Shown here piece by piece: positions 18,825 to 30,799 of a DNA stretch of 64,000 nucleotides. The position numbers and the translations under genes are program-made. Position 1 is the stretch's first letter; each line of letters opens with the position of its first letter. The stretch is from Massilia sp. Se16.2.3 (GTDB taxonomy: Bacteria; Pseudomonadota; Gammaproteobacteria; Burkholderiales; Burkholderiaceae_D), in contig NZ_CP050451.1 of assembly GCF_014171595.1 (NCBI RefSeq), forward strand, positions 248,001-312,000, given 5' to 3'. The notes below the pieces were generated by a model, which saw only the letters and a list, made by a program, of their open reading frames with translations, had not been told where the DNA came from and ran no database searches.

Positions 18825-19830
18825 CGCAAGCAATCGTCCGCTGATCCTGGCGGTCGACGACGAAGCCAGCAACCTGCAACTGCTGCGCCAGATCCTGCAA
18901 GACCACTACCGCCTGCTGTTCGCCAAGGACGGCGCCCGCGCGCTCGAGCTGGCGCAGAAGGAAAACCCGGACCTGATCCTGCTCGACGTGATGATGCCGG
19001 GGATGAGCGGCTACGAAGTGTGCGCCGCGCTGAAGGCGCATCCCGCCACGGCGCCGATCCCGGTGATCTTCGTCACCGCCCTGACCGACACCGCCGACGA
19101 GATCGAAGGCTTCGAGGCCGGCGCCGTCGACTACATCACGAAACCGGTCAGCCCGCCGGTGGTGCGCGCGCGCGTACGCACCCACCTGTCGCTGGTGCGC
19201 ACCGAGGAACTCAAGGCGACGCGCCTGGCAATCGTCCAGCGCCTGGGCCTGGCGGCCGAGTACAAGGACAACGAGACCGGCCTGCACGTGATCCGCATGA
19301 GCCATTTCGCACGCATCCTGGGCCTGGCCGCCGGCATGACGGAACAGGAAGCCGAAGACCTGCTGCACGCGGCGCCGATGCACGATGTCGGCAAGATCGG
19401 CATCCCCGACCGCATCCTGCAAAAGGCCGGACCGCTCGATGCCGACGAGTGGAAGATCATGCAGAGCCACGCGGCGATCGGTGCCGAGATCATCGGCCAG
19501 CACGGGGGCGGCATGCTCAAGCTCGCCCACGACATCGCCATGACCCACCACGAGAAGTACGACGGCAGCGGCTACCCGAAGGGCCTGGCCGGCGACGCCA
19601 TCCCGCTGACCGGGCGCATCGTCGCGATTGCCGACGTGTTCGACGCCCTGACCTCGATCCGCCCGTATAAACGCGCCTGGAGCGAGGAAGAAGCGCTCGC
19701 GCACCTGGTCGCGCAGAAGGGCAAGCATTTCGACCCGGTGCTGGTCGATCTCTTCATCGCCCAGCTGCCGGCGATCCGCACGGTGCGCCAGCGCTGGGCC
19801 GAGGAGCCTGGTAGCGTCCTGCAGGCCTGA
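18817..19830 (+). CDS. HD-GYP response regulator (RpfG-like c-di-GMP phosphodiesterase)
   Basis: A 337-residue protein: REC domain (acceptor in LILLDVMMPGMSG) followed by an HD-GYP phosphodiesterase with MHDVGKIGIPD and HHEKYDGSGYP, both intact. It is expected to degrade c-di-GMP when phosphorylated. Its start ATGAGTAA overlaps the end of the hybrid kinase gene, so the two are translationally coupled and probably form one phosphorelay. Hairpin element copy 5 follows 4 bases after its stop. Confidence 0.93.
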   Translation: MSNASNRPLILAVDDEASNLQLLRQILQDHYRLLFAKDGARALELAQKENPDLILLDVMMPGMSGYEVCAALKAHPATAPIPVIFVTALTDTADEIEGFEAGAVDYITKPVSPPVVRARVRTHLSLVRTEELKATRLAIVQRLGLAAEYKDNETGLHVIRMSHFARILGLAAGMTEQEAEDLLHAAPMHDVGKIGIPDRILQKAGPLDADEWKIMQSHAAIGAEIIGQHGGGMLKLAHDIAMTHHEKYDGSGYPKGLAGDAIPLTGRIVAIADVFDALTSIRPYKRAWSEEEALAHLVAQKGKHFDPVLVDLFIAQLPAIRTVRQRWAEEPGSVLQA

Positions 19831-19834
19831 ATAG

Positions 19835-20010
19835 CTAAGTACTCACCCAAAAATAAATGTGTTTTTGGCTGCCAGACCCGGCGCGTTGCTGTGTTGGCTC
19901 GTACTTGCAGTGCTCGCACTGCGGCGCACTCGCCGCCTTGCACCGCATCCGAACCGGCACGTCCGGTTCTGTTTGCCAAAATTCACTTTTATTTCCGGTC
20001 GAGTACTTAG
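19835..20010. repeat. Hairpin element, copy 5 (TIR CTAAGTACTC)
   Basis: A 176-bp element between convergent genes. Its ends, CTAAGTACTC and GAGTACTTAG, extend as an imperfect inverted repeat of about 35 bases. Read on the minus strand, the interior contains GCAAGGCGGCGAG, AAGTACGAG and AGCAACGC, a weaker match to the core of copies 1-3. The right end supplies the TAA stop (20009-20007) of the glycosyltransferase gene, and the left end lies 4 bases after the HD-GYP stop. The hairpin may also terminate transcription from both sides. Confidence 0.65.
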
Positions 20011-21176
20011 TCCGGCGCGCGCGAGCCCAGCGGCGGCGCAGCGGCGGGATCGGTCGCGGCGACGCGGCTGGCGGCGAGCTCGCGATACAGCGCCGTGTAG
20101 CTGGCCGCCATCTGCTGCGCCGTGAACACCTCGTCGAAGCGGGCGGTGGCGCCGCGGCCCATGTCGCGCGCCAGCTGCGGGTTCTCCCACAGCGTGCGCA
20201 TGGCAGTGCGCAGCGCGGCCGCATCGGCCGGCGGCACCACCAGCCCGGTCTCGCCGCCGATGTTGATGTAGGTGGTGCCGCTGCCGATCTCGCACGAGAT
20301 CATCGGCTTGCCGAACATCGCCCCTTCCAGCAGCGAAATCCCGAAGGCCTCCGAGCGCAGGTGCGAGGGGAAGGCCAGGGCGTAGCAGAGCGTTAGCAGC
20401 GCCACCTTGTCCGGCTCGTCGACGGCGCCCACGAACAGCACGTTGGCCAGGCCCAGGCGCGCCGCCTGGGCTTTCAATGCCGCCTCTTCCGGCCCGGCGC
20501 CGACGATCACCACCGGATAGTTCGTCCCCGCCACTGCGTCCAACAGCACGTGCAGGCCCTTGTAGTAGCGCAGCACGCCCACGAACAGGAAGAACTTCGG
20601 CCCGACCCGCTCGCGCCAGTACGCCAGGCGCGCCGGTTCCGGTTGCGGATAGGTGGCGCGGTCCAGGCCGAACGGAATCACCCGGGTCTTGTCGCGATAG
20701 CGCTCCAGCACGGTGGACGATTCGAGGTAGTTGGGCGAGGTGGCGACGATCGCGTCGACGCTGCGCAGGAAGCGGTGTTTCAGCGGCTGGTACAGGCGCA
20801 GCAAATGCTTCTGGCGCACGATGTCGGAGTGGTAGGTCACCACGCTTGGTTTGCGCACGCGGGCGGCAAAATGCGCCAGGTCCATGAACGGCCACGGGAA
20901 GTGGTAATGGACGACGTCGGCCTCGCGCGCCAGCCGTGCCAGCGCGCCGAGCGAGGCCACCGAGCAGGCGTTCGAGGCCAGCTCGAAGTCGAGCGGCACC
21001 CGGTGCACGGTATGGCCCTCGAAGGCGATCGGTACCAGGTTCTTTTCGCGCGACAGCGACAGGACCGTGTTGGTGACGCCCAGGCGGCCGGTGCCGACGC
21101 ACATCTGGCGGATCACCTGCTCGATGCCGCCCACGGTGTCCGGGTAATAGGTCTTGTAGAAGTGAAGGACGCGCAT
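20007..21176 (-). CDS. GT4 family glycosyltransferase
   Basis: A 389-residue GT-B fold enzyme. The N-terminal RVLHFYKTYYPDTVGGIEQV is the classic GT4 opening. The donor-side motif EAFGISLLEGAMFGKPMIS (about 290-308) carries the EX7E pattern. It starts at ATG 21176; the longer frame to 21239 lacks homology. It is the last gene of the gmd-rmd cluster, so it probably transfers rhamnose or mannose during polysaccharide assembly. The final residues (PLGSRAPD) run to the edge of hairpin copy 5, which provides the stop codon, so the C-terminus may have been altered by its insertion. Confidence 0.88.
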   Translation of the reverse strand: MRVLHFYKTYYPDTVGGIEQVIRQMCVGTGRLGVTNTVLSLSREKNLVPIAFEGHTVHRVPLDFELASNACSVASLGALARLAREADVVHYHFPWPFMDLAHFAARVRKPSVVTYHSDIVRQKHLLRLYQPLKHRFLRSVDAIVATSPNYLESSTVLERYRDKTRVIPFGLDRATYPQPEPARLAYWRERVGPKFFLFVGVLRYYKGLHVLLDAVAGTNYPVVIVGAGPEEAALKAQAARLGLANVLFVGAVDEPDKVALLTLCYALAFPSHLRSEAFGISLLEGAMFGKPMISCEIGSGTTYINIGGETGLVVPPADAAALRTAMRTLWENPQLARDMGRGATARFDEVFTAQQMAASYTALYRELAASRVAATDPAAAPPLGSRAPD

Positions 21177-21198
21177 GTCAATGTTGGGGAAAACGGGG

Positions 21199-22319
21199 CT
21201 AGCGCGCCAGTACCTTGCGGTACACGGCGGCGGTGGCATGGGCGGTGGCGCGCCAGGTCAGCGCGCTGGCGCGGGCGCGGACCGGCACGGATGCAGCGCT
21301 CGCGCAAGGCGTCGTCGCGCACCGGGGCCAGCATGGCTGCGCCGATCGCGCCCTCGTCGAGCGGGTCGACTTCGAGCGCGGCGCCGGCGCTGACCTCGGG
21401 CAGCGAGGTGGTGGACGAGGTCACCACCGGCACGTTCGAGGCGAAGGCCTCGAGCACGGGAATGCCGAAGCCCTCGTACAGCGACGGGAACACGAACACG
21501 CCGGCGCCGGCGTACACGTGGCGCAGCGCGGCGGCCTCGCCCAGCTTGTCGAGCCAGATGACCCGGGCACCGTCGGCCTGGGCCGCGGCAATGCGCCGCA
21601 GCAGGGTCTCGCAGCGCCAGCCGGCGGCGCCGACGATGACGAGGGCGCGCTCGGCACGCACCGCCGCCGGCAGGGCGAGGTAGGCGCCCAGCACGCGCTC
21701 GACGTTCTTGCGCGGCTGCAGGGTGCCGACGAACAGGAAGTAGCCGGGCTGCAGCCGGTGGCGCGCCAGCGTGGCGGCAACGGCTGCCCGGTCGGGGTGT
21801 CGAGCCAGCTGTCGTCGACGCCGTTGTGGACCACCGAGATCCGCGCCGGATCGACCCCGAAGCATTCGACCAGTTCGGCGACGGCGTAGTGCGACACGGC
21901 GATGACGTGATCGGCCTTGCGCGCCGCTTTACGCTGCAGCCAGTTTTTCAGGCGGCGCATGCGCGGATTGCACAACTCGGGATACTTGATCGGCAAGGCG
22001 TCGTGCAGCGTGGCCACGACCGGGCAGTCCATGCGCACGATGCGGTAGTCGGTGGCGTGGAACAGGTCGGCCGGCATGTGCACGCGGTGCGCGCGCGGCG
22101 TCGCCAGGTCGACCAGCGTGGCGCGTGCAAAACTCTGCGGCAGCGGCTGGCCGATGGTGGCGGTGCCGGCGTCAGGCCAGGGTAAGGCTGGACCGCGCAG
22201 CCGGCGGCGGGCAGGTGCGCCAGCAGCGCGCGGGTGTAGACACCGATGCCGTCGACAGGGCCGCCCGCCGGCCTCGGCTCGATCGTGGTCGTGCCCAGGC
22301 CGACGTTCAGGCCATGCAT
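21199..22319 (-). CDS. GT4 family glycosyltransferase (frameshifted here)
   Basis: A second GT4 enzyme of about 374 residues, read in four frame segments. Pieces in order: MHGLNVGLGTTTIEPRPAGG; VVATLHDALPIKYPEL and HVIAVSHYAVAELVECFGV; YFLFVGTLQPRKNVERVL with FPSLYEGFGIPVLEAFASN (EX7E motif); then a tail ending VYRKVLAR at TAG 21201-21199. The indels are near 22165, at 21798 (one C missing from a C run) and near 21290 (one extra C). The second and third restore a standard mannosyltransferase-like sequence; the exact base near 22165 is less clear. It starts 2 bases after the rmd stop. Confidence 0.8.
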
Positions 22320-22321
22320 GG

Positions 22322-23260
22322 TCACCCCCGGTACATCCAGCGCAAGGTGGTCAACAGCGGCGGCGGATCGAGCGGCCCGATCGCGGCGGCGAGTTTTCCA
22401 TGGTCGCCCGACAGCGTCAGCACGTCGTTGGCGCGCACGAAAGCCGGATTGACCTCGACCTCGATGCGGTAGCCGGCGATTTCCGAGGCCAGGTCGATCA
22501 CCTCGCCCAGCGAATGGCTGCGGCCGGAACAGACGTTGAAGGCTTCTCCCGCCGGCGCGGCCGCCAGCAGGCGGCGATAGCTGCGCGCCACCATGCGCAC
22601 GTCGGAAAAGTCGCGCGCGATGGCCAGGTTGCCCAGCTCGATGCGGCGCTCGCGGCGGCGGAAGTGGGAGACGATCTTCGGCAGCAGGAACTGCTCGCTT
22701 TGGCCGACGCCCGTGTAGTTGAACGGACGCGCGATGACGATCGGCAGCTTGTCCATCCACAGGCGCGCCATGTATTCCATGGCCAGCTTGCTCACCGCGT
22801 AATCGTTGGCCGGCGCGGGAGCGACGCTTTCGTCGATGATGGGCACGCTGGCATTGCCGTAGATGTTCGCCGACGATGCCAGCAGGACGGCCGAGGCGCG
22901 GTGGGCGACGCCCGCCAGCGCCTCGAGCAGGTTGCGGGTGCCGACCACGTTGACCTGGTAGATCTGTTCGGCATTGCCGTGGGCGACGAAGGCGATGCCG
23001 GCCAGGTGCACGACGACGTCGGGCTGCACCTGCTCGACCATCGCGCCGACCGCCGCGCGGTCGCACAGGTCGACCGCGAGCGCGTGCGTGCCGGTCGCTT
23101 CGCCGGGCATGACGGTACCGAATACCTCGTACCCGGCCGCGGCCAGCTCGCGCTCGACATACACGCCGGTGAAGCCACGCAGGCCGGTGACGAGGGCGCG
23201 CTTGCCCTCGCCTTCGCGCGAAGCGGTATCGGGCTGGAGGTCTGGCGTGGCGGTGCTCAT
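22322..23260 (-). CDS. rmd: GDP-6-deoxy-D-mannose reductase
   Basis: A 312-residue SDR enzyme that reduces GDP-4-keto-6-deoxy-mannose to GDP-D-rhamnose. The NAD(P)-binding motif is TGLRGFTGVYV (about 25-35) and the catalytic Tyr-Lys pair lies in YAVSKLAMEYM. It starts 1 base after the gmd stop, so the two are one transcript. A GDP-fucose synthase would have the different WcaG signature, so Rmd is preferred. The first 20 residues are a low-complexity extension. Confidence 0.85.
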   Translation of the reverse strand: MSTATPDLQPDTASREGEGKRALVTGLRGFTGVYVERELAAAGYEVFGTVMPGEATGTHALAVDLCDRAAVGAMVEQVQPDVVVHLAGIAFVAHGNAEQIYQVNVVGTRNLLEALAGVAHRASAVLLASSANIYGNASVPIIDESVAPAPANDYAVSKLAMEYMARLWMDKLPIVIARPFNYTGVGQSEQFLLPKIVSHFRRRERRIELGNLAIARDFSDVRMVARSYRRLLAAAPAGEAFNVCSGRSHSLGEVIDLASEIAGYRIEVEVNPAFVRANDVLTLSGDHGKLAAAIGPLDPPPLLTTLRWMYRG

Positions 23261-23261
23261 G

Positions 23262-24434
<1,173 letters not shown>

Positions 24435-24493
24435 TTATTGACCGAAATGCCAGGTCGACCGGACGGCGCTTACGGATTGTTACGTGTCCCGGC

Positions 24494-24523
24494 CAAAAAA
24501 AACAGGCGAGCACGCTCGCCTGT
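24494..24523 (-). terminator. Intrinsic terminator of maeB
   Basis: On the minus strand ACAGGCGAG pairs with CTCGCCTGT (24502-24510 and 24515-24523) and runs into eight T. It lies about 60 bases after the maeB stop and before the gmd promoter region. Confidence 0.88.
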
Positions 24524-24584
24524 GAGGACCGCCAAGGGTCCATCGATGCGGCTGAACTTCCGGCAGTTCAGCCTGTCAATCGCG

Positions 24585-26897
24585 TCAGCGGTTCGACACG
24601 GCGTCGACCACGCACAGCGCCGTCATGTTGACGATGCGGCGCACCGTGGCCGACGGCGTCAGGATGTGCACCGGACGCGCGCAGCCGAGCAGGATCGGGC
24701 CGACCGCGATGCCGTTGCCGGCCGCCGTCTTGAGCAGGTTGTAGGCGATGTTGGCCGATTCGATATTCGGCATCACGACCATGTTGGCGTCGCCCTTCAG
24801 GGTCGAGTGCGGCATGATCTTGGCGCGCAGCTTGGCGTCGAGCGCGGCGTCGCCGTGCATCTCGCCGTCGATCTCCAGGTGCGGCGCCTTCTGCTGCACC
24901 ATGGCCAGCGCGTCGCGCATCTTCTGCGCCGATTCGCTGTTGGAGGTACCGAAGTTCGAATGCGACAGCAGCGCCACGCGCGGGGTGATGCCGAAACGTT
25001 CGAGTTCCTCGGCCGCCATGATCGTCATCTCGGCCACTTCGGCGGCGTTCGGGTTCTCGTTCACATGGGTGTCGAGCATCGCCAGCTGGCGCTCGGGCGT
25101 GATGATGATGTTCATCGCCGCGTACACATTCGTACCCGCGCGCTTGCCCAGCACCTTGTCGATGAACTCGAGGTGGGTCCAGGTGGTGCCGTAGGTACCG
25201 CAGATCATGCCGTCGGCGTCGCCTTTGTGGATCATCATGGCGCCGATCAGGGTATGGCGGCGGCGCATCGCCAGCTTGGCCATGTCGGCGGTCACGCCCT
25301 TGCGCATCACCATCTGGTGGTAGGTCTGCCAGTAGTCGCGGTAGCGCTCGTCGAAGTCGGGGTTGATGACGTCGAAATGCACGCCCTGCTTCAGGCGCAG
25401 GCCGAACTTCTCGATGCGCTGCTCCAGCACCGCCGGACGGCCGACCAGGATCGGGCGCGCCAGGCCCTCGTCGACCACGACCTGCACCGCGCGCAGCACG
25501 CGCTCGTCCTCGCCCTCGGCGTAGACGATGCGCTTGACTTCGGCCTGGGCGGCTTTCGCCACCGAGAACAGCGGTTTCATGAAGGTGCCGCTGCGGTAGA
25601 CGAACTGCTGCAGGCTCTCGGCGTACGCGGCCAGGTCCTCGATCGGCCGGGTGGCGACACCGCCGGCCTGCGCGGCCTTGGCCACCGCCGGCGCAATGTG
25701 GGTCAGCAGGCGCGGGTCGAAGGGCATCGGGATCAGGTATTCCGGGCCGAAGGACAGGTTATTGATGCCATAGGCCGAGGCCACGATGTCGGACTGCTCG
25801 GCGTGGGCCAGGTCGGCAATGGCGTGCACCACGGCGATTTCCATCTCGCGCGTGATGGTGGTGGCGCCGCAATCGAGGGCGCCGCGGAACATGTAGGGGA
25901 AACACAGGACGTTATTGACCTGGTTCGGGTAGTCCGAACGGCCGGTGGCGATGATGGCGTCGCTGCGCACGGCCTTCGCGTCTTCCGGCAGGATTTCCGG
26001 ATTCGGGTTGGCCAGCGCCAGGATCAGCGGATTCGGCGCCATCTTGACGACCATCTCCGGTTTCAGGACGCCGCCGGCGGACAGGCCGAGGAAGATGTCG
26101 GCGTCGGGAATGACTTCCGAGAGGCTGCGGTGCGGCGTATCCTGGGCGAAGCGCTCCTTGTCCGGGTCCATCAGTTCAAGGCGGCCCTTGTAGACTACGC
26201 CGGCCAGGTCGGTGACATAGATGTTCTCGATCGGGAAGCCGAGGTCGACGATCAGGTCGAGGCAGGCCAGCGCCGCGGCGCCCGCGCCCGACACGACCAG
26301 CTTGCAGCTCCTGATGTCCTTGTTGACGACTTTCAGGCCATTCAGGATGGCGGCGCCGACGATGATCGCGGTGCCGTGCTGGTCGTCGTGGAAGACCGGG
26401 ATCTTCATCCGCTCCCGCAGTTTGCGCTCGATGTAGAAGCACTCGGGCGCCTTGATGTCTTCCAGGTTGACGCCGCCAAAGGTCGGCTCGAGCGAGGCGA
26501 TGATGTCGACCAGTTTATCGGGGTCGTTCTCGGCGATCTCGATGTCGAAGACGTCGATCGCGGCGAACTTCTTGAACAGCACGCCCTTGCCTTCCATAAC
26601 TGGTTTTGAAGCAAGTGGGCCGATATTGCCCAGGCCGAGCACGGCGGTGCCATTCGAAATGACGGCCACCAGGTTGCCGCGCGACGTGTATTTATACGAT
26701 GCCGCGGGGTCCTTGACGATTTCCTCGCAGGGCGCGGCCACGCCCGGCGAATAGGCCAGGGCCAGGTCGCGCTGGTTCAGCAAGCCCTTGATCGGGGTGA
26801 CGGCAATCTTGCCCGGACGGGGAAACTGGTGGTATTCGAGCGCTGCAGCACGCAGTTGTTGGCGCAGTTCTTCTTTTTTGTCCGATGACGAGTCCAT
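24585..26897 (-). CDS. maeB: NADP-dependent malic enzyme, MaeB type
   Basis: A 770-residue cytoplasmic enzyme converting malate to pyruvate and CO2. The malic domain (about 1-430) shows [27 protein letters not shown] and the NAD-binding [15 protein letters not shown]. The C-terminal third (about 440-770) is the phosphotransacetylase-like domain of the MaeB class, which binds acetyl-CoA as a regulator and is not usually catalytic. Length and order are normal. It is divergent from thiL across 181 bases. Confidence 0.95.
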   Translation of the reverse strand: MDSSSDKKEELRQQLRAAALEYHQFPRPGKIAVTPIKGLLNQRDLALAYSPGVAAPCEEIVKDPAASYKYTSRGNLVAVISNGTAVLGLGNIGPLASKPVMEGKGVLFKKFAAIDVFDIEIAENDPDKLVDIIASLEPTFGGVNLEDIKAPECFYIERKLRERMKIPVFHDDQHGTAIIVGAAILNGLKVVNKDIRSCKLVVSGAGAAALACLDLIVDLGFPIENIYVTDLAGVVYKGRLELMDPDKERFAQDTPHRSLSEVIPDADIFLGLSAGGVLKPEMVVKMAPNPLILALANPNPEILPEDAKAVRSDAIIATGRSDYPNQVNNVLCFPYMFRGALDCGATTITREMEIAVVHAIADLAHAEQSDIVASAYGINNLSFGPEYLIPMPFDPRLLTHIAPAVAKAAQAGGVATRPIEDLAAYAESLQQFVYRSGTFMKPLFSVAKAAQAEVKRIVYAEGEDERVLRAVQVVVDEGLARPILVGRPAVLEQRIEKFGLRLKQGVHFDVINPDFDERYRDYWQTYHQMVMRKGVTADMAKLAMRRRHTLIGAMMIHKGDADGMICGTYGTTWTHLEFIDKVLGKRAGTNVYAAMNIIITPERQLAMLDTHVNENPNAAEVAEMTIMAAEELERFGITPRVALLSHSNFGTSNSESAQKMRDALAMVQQKAPHLEIDGEMHGDAALDAKLRAKIMPHSTLKGDANMVVMPNIESANIAYNLLKTAAGNGIAVGPILLGCARPVHILTPSATVRRIVNMTALCVVDAVSNR

Positions 26898-27078
26898 GCT
26901 AGTGCAGCCTTCCTGAAACTTAGAGGGGAGCCTCCAATTTTATCAGACCCACTCTTGCTACCGGCTACGTATTTTCCACGGTGGTTGGACCAGAAGCAAA
27001 GCTGATGGGAGCTGCCCGCATATAAGCAAAGCCTATGGGAGATGAGCGCAGGCCACGAGCGGACGGTAGAATGCACCC

Positions 27079-28047
27079 ATGCTTTCCGAATTCGACCTCA
27101 TCAAACACTATTTTCGACGCGCGCGTGCCGGTAACGCCGTGCTCGGCATCGGCGACGATTGCGCGCTGCTGGCGCCCACGCCGGGCATGCAGACGGCGAT
27201 CTCGACCGACCTCCTGATCGAGGGCCGCCATTTCTTTGCCGGCGCCGATCCGCGCATGCTGGGCCACAAGTGCCTGGCCGTGAACCTGTCGGACCTGGCC
27301 GCGATGGGTGCACGTCCGGTCGGCTTCACGCTCGCGCTGTCCCTGCCGGGTGTCGACCAGGACTGGCTGGAAGAATTTTCGAACGGCCTGTTTGCACTCA
27401 GCGACCTGCACGATTGCGAACTGGTCGGCGGCGACACGACGCGCGGGCCGCTGGCCGTCTGCATCACCGTGTTCGGCGAGATCGCGCCCGGCCATGCGCT
27501 GCGGCGCGACGCCGCCCGCGCCGGGCACGACATCTGGATCTCCGGCACGCTGGGCGACGCGCGGCTGGCGCTGGCCGGCTACTGGAAGGAACTGGCGCTG
27601 GCGCCGGACCAGTTGCTCGAAGCCGCGCCGCGCATGCACCTGCCAACGCCGCGCGTCGCGCTCGGACGGGCCCTGGCCGCGCTGCCGGTGGCCCACGCGG
27701 CACTCGACATCTCGGACGGCTTGATCGGCGACCTGCAGCACATCCTCGACGCCTCGCGCGTGGGCGCCACCCGGAACTCGACCTGCTGCCCGCCGGCCCC
27801 GTGCTGGCGCGCCAGCCGCAGGCGCTGCGCCGCCGTTTCACCCCTGACCGGCGGCGACGACTACGAGTTGTGCTTCACGGCGCCGCCGGCCCAGCGCGAC
27901 GCGGTAATCGCCGCGGCGGTGTCGGCGAATACGCCGGTCACGCGCGTCGGCACCATCGACGCCGAGCCGGGATTGCGCCTGGTGGACGCGGCGGGCCAGC
28001 CGGTGGAGATGGACGTGAAGGGGTGGGACCACTTCGGCGGGGAGTGA
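27079..28047 (+). CDS. thiL: Thiamine-monophosphate kinase (compensated frameshift here)
   Basis: A 322-residue enzyme making thiamine diphosphate from TMP. Conserved parts: MLSEFDLIKHYF, GIGDDCALL, STDLLIEGRHFF, NLSDLAAMGARP, GGDTTRG and the late LTGGDDYELCF. Between 27771 and 27841 the frame is shifted: one G is missing from CCCGGG and one C is extra in ACCCCTG. Correcting both gives LELDLLPAGPVLARQPQALRRRF, the expected sequence. Because this gene is normally needed for growth, the pair of indels argues for sequence error. Confidence 0.93.
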   Translation: MLSEFDLIKHYFRRARAGNAVLGIGDDCALLAPTPGMQTAISTDLLIEGRHFFAGADPRMLGHKCLAVNLSDLAAMGARPVGFTLALSLPGVDQDWLEEFSNGLFALSDLHDCELVGGDTTRGPLAVCITVFGEIAPGHALRRDAARAGHDIWISGTLGDARLALAGYWKELALAPDQLLEAAPRMHLPTPRVALGRALAALPVAHAALDISDGLIGDLQHILDASRVGATRNSTCCPPAPCWRASRRRCAAVSPLTGGDDYELCFTAPPAQRDAVIAAAVSANTPVTRVGTIDAEPGLRLVDAAGQPVEMDVKGWDHFGGE

Positions 28048-28060
28048 GCGTTTGTCGTAC

Positions 28061-28171
28061 CGCGTGGGCACGGGGCGCCCACCCTACGGATCCCGGCTGT
28101 TCGTAGGGTGGGCGCTCCGTGCCCACGCGCAAACCAGCGGTCAGGTAGGGTGGACTCCCGAGTCCACGCGG
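28061..28171. repeat. Three GTAGGGTGGGC-type palindromes in a row
   Basis: Units at 28061-28088 and 28102-28129 are inverted to each other and carry GCGTGGGCACG...CCCACCCTACG. A third variant unit with GTGGACTC...GAGTCCAC lies at 28145-28171. They fill most of the 187-base gap between the 3' ends of thiL and the GGDEF-EAL gene and are related to 132-274. Between convergent genes they may act as a shared terminator. Confidence 0.7.
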
Positions 28172-28234
28172 TCGAGCGCCGGCATGGCGCACCGTTGGAC
28201 AAGGTCACGATTGCCCGCACGACGCAGACAAGCC

Positions 28235-30799
28235 CTACCCCGCCCGCGGCACCTTGCGGTCGTCATACGGCCCATGCTCCATCCAGTAATGGCGGAACGC
28301 CAGCCGCACGTTGTCGCGCAGCTCGCTGTCGACCCAGGGCTTCGTATAAAACTTGTAGATCGAGCCGCGGTTGATCGAGTCGAGCACGGTCGTGATGCCG
28401 GTATAGCCCGACAGGATGATGCGCATCGTGTCCGGGTACATCTCCTTGACCTTGCTGAGGAATTCGGTGCCGCTCATGACCGGCATGCGCTGGTCGCACA
28501 TCACCACCTGCACCCGGTACAGCGCCAGCAGCTCGAAGGCTTCGGCCGGCGTGGACGCGGTCAGCACGCGGTAGTTGTCGCGCCTGAACAGGCGGTGCAG
28601 TGCGCTGAGCGTATCGGGGTCGTCGTCCACCACCAGCAGGGTCTGGACATTGCTGTCGTCGGCGGCGGGTTTGCTCGGCGTGTCGCGGTTGTGGGCACCA
28701 CCAGCTGGGCCAGCTGCGAGGCCGGCAGCGCGCGCGAAAAGTGAAAGCCCTGGATCTCGTCGCAGCGGTGGCGGCGCAGGTAGGCCATTTGCGCGCGCGT
28801 CTCCACCCCTTCGGCCACCACCTGCATGTGCAGGCTGTGCGCCATGCTGATGATCGCCAGCGCGATGGCGGCGTCGTCGGGGTTGGTGACGATGTCGCGC
28901 ACGAAGGCGATGTCGATCTTCAGTTTGTCGATCGGGAAGCGTTTCAAATAAGCCAGGCTCGAATACCCGGTCCCGAAGTCGTCGATCGCGATGCGGATGC
29001 CCAGGCCCTTCAAGCGCTCGAGCACTTCGATGGTGCGCTCGGCACTCGTCATCAGCGCGCTTTCGGTCAGTTCCAGTTCCAGCATGCCGGGATCGATGTC
29101 GTGGCGGCCGATCGCCGCGCGCACCACGCCTTCGAGGTCGCCCTCGACGAACTGGCGGCTCGAGACGTTCACCGCCACGCGCACCTCGCGCACGCCCCGG
29201 GCGTTCCACTCGGCGATCTGGCGGCAGGCCTCGTCGATGATCCAGTCGCCGATGCGCACCACCATGCCCGTTTCTTCCAGCACCGGCACGAATTCGGCCG
29301 GATAGACGAGGCCGTGGCCCGGACGGTGCCAGCGCAGCAGCGCCTCGACGCCGCACACGCGGCCCGTGGACAACTCCAGCTTGGGCTGGTAGTGCAGCAC
29401 GAACTGCCGGCCTTCGAGCGCGCCACGCAGTGCCAGCTCGAGGTCGAGCCGCGCCAGTACCTGCACGTTCATGCCGGCGGTAAAGAAGCGGTAACCGTCG
29501 CGTCCCGCTTCCCTTCGCGCGCACCATGGCCGTGTCGGCGTATTTCACCGGGGTGCCCGGGTCGGTCGTGTCGTCGGGGTAGACGGCGATGCCGATGCTG
29601 GCGGTGAGCACCGCCTTCTGCCCGTTCAGGTCGAAGGGCGCGCGCAGCGCCTCGCGGATCTCGTTGGCGACATGCGCCGGTTCGTCCTGCCGCTCGCGCG
29701 TCATGTTGAGGATGACCGCGAACTCGTCGCCGCCCAGGCGGCCGACCGCGTCGCGCAGGTCCATCACGCGCACCAGCCGGTTCGAAAATTCGCGCAGCAG
29801 CTCGTCGCCCAGCGCGGGGCCCAGCGAATCGTTGATGATCTTGAAGCGGTCGAGCGTGATGAACAGCACCGCCACGCGCCAGGATTTTGTCTGGGCCAGC
29901 TCGATCGTCTCGCGCAGGTTCTGGAAGAACAGGGTGCGGTTCGGCAGGCCGGTGAGCGCGTCGAAACTGGCCAGGTGCTTCAGGCGGCGCTGCGCCTGCA
30001 GGCGCTCGCTGATGTCGCGTGCGACCGCGATCAGCAATTTGCTGGAGCCGGCTTCCTGCCACTGCCAGCTGATCTCGACCGGCACCGCGCCCTCTCCGCC
30101 CACGCGCAGCAGCTCGGTCTCGGCGATGTCGGTCTCGTGGGCGGCGGCGTTGGTGGCCATGTGGCGCTGCAGCTGCTCGGCCGTGGTCAGGCCCAGCGCC
30201 ACCGGGTCGATGCGCAAGAGCGCCTCGCGCGAAAAAGCCCAGCATGCGGCAGGCGCCGTCGCTGACGTCGACCAGGGTCAGGCTGGCGGCATCGATCAGG
30301 AAGATGCCGTCGGGCGTGGCATCCATCGCGGTGCGGAAGCGTTCCGGGGCCGCGGTGCGCTCGCGCACGGTGCGTTCCAGGCGCGCGCCGTGCTCGCGCG
30401 ACTCGCGGTGCATCAGGCGCACTTCCAGCAGGTTGCGGATACGCGTGAGCACCTCGACGGTGTCGAGGGGTTTGCCGATGAAGTCGCGCGCGCCCGCTTC
30501 CAGGGCGGCCAGCTTCTTGTCCGGCTCGGCCGTCACCACCAGCACCGGCAGCCAGGATTCGCTTTCCAGGGGTTTGAGCGCTTCCATTACCTCGAAGCCA
30601 TCCATGCCCGGCATGTGCAGGTCGAGGATGATCAGGTCGAAGCGGTACTTCAGGTGCAGCGACACCACCTGGCGCGGGTCGGTGGTGCTGTGCACGTGTT
30701 CGTAGCCACTGGTTTTCAGCAGGTATTCGAGCAGCTGCACGTTCACCGGCTGGTCGTCGACCACCAGCACCCGTGCGCGCCGCACGTCGGCAGGCGTGA

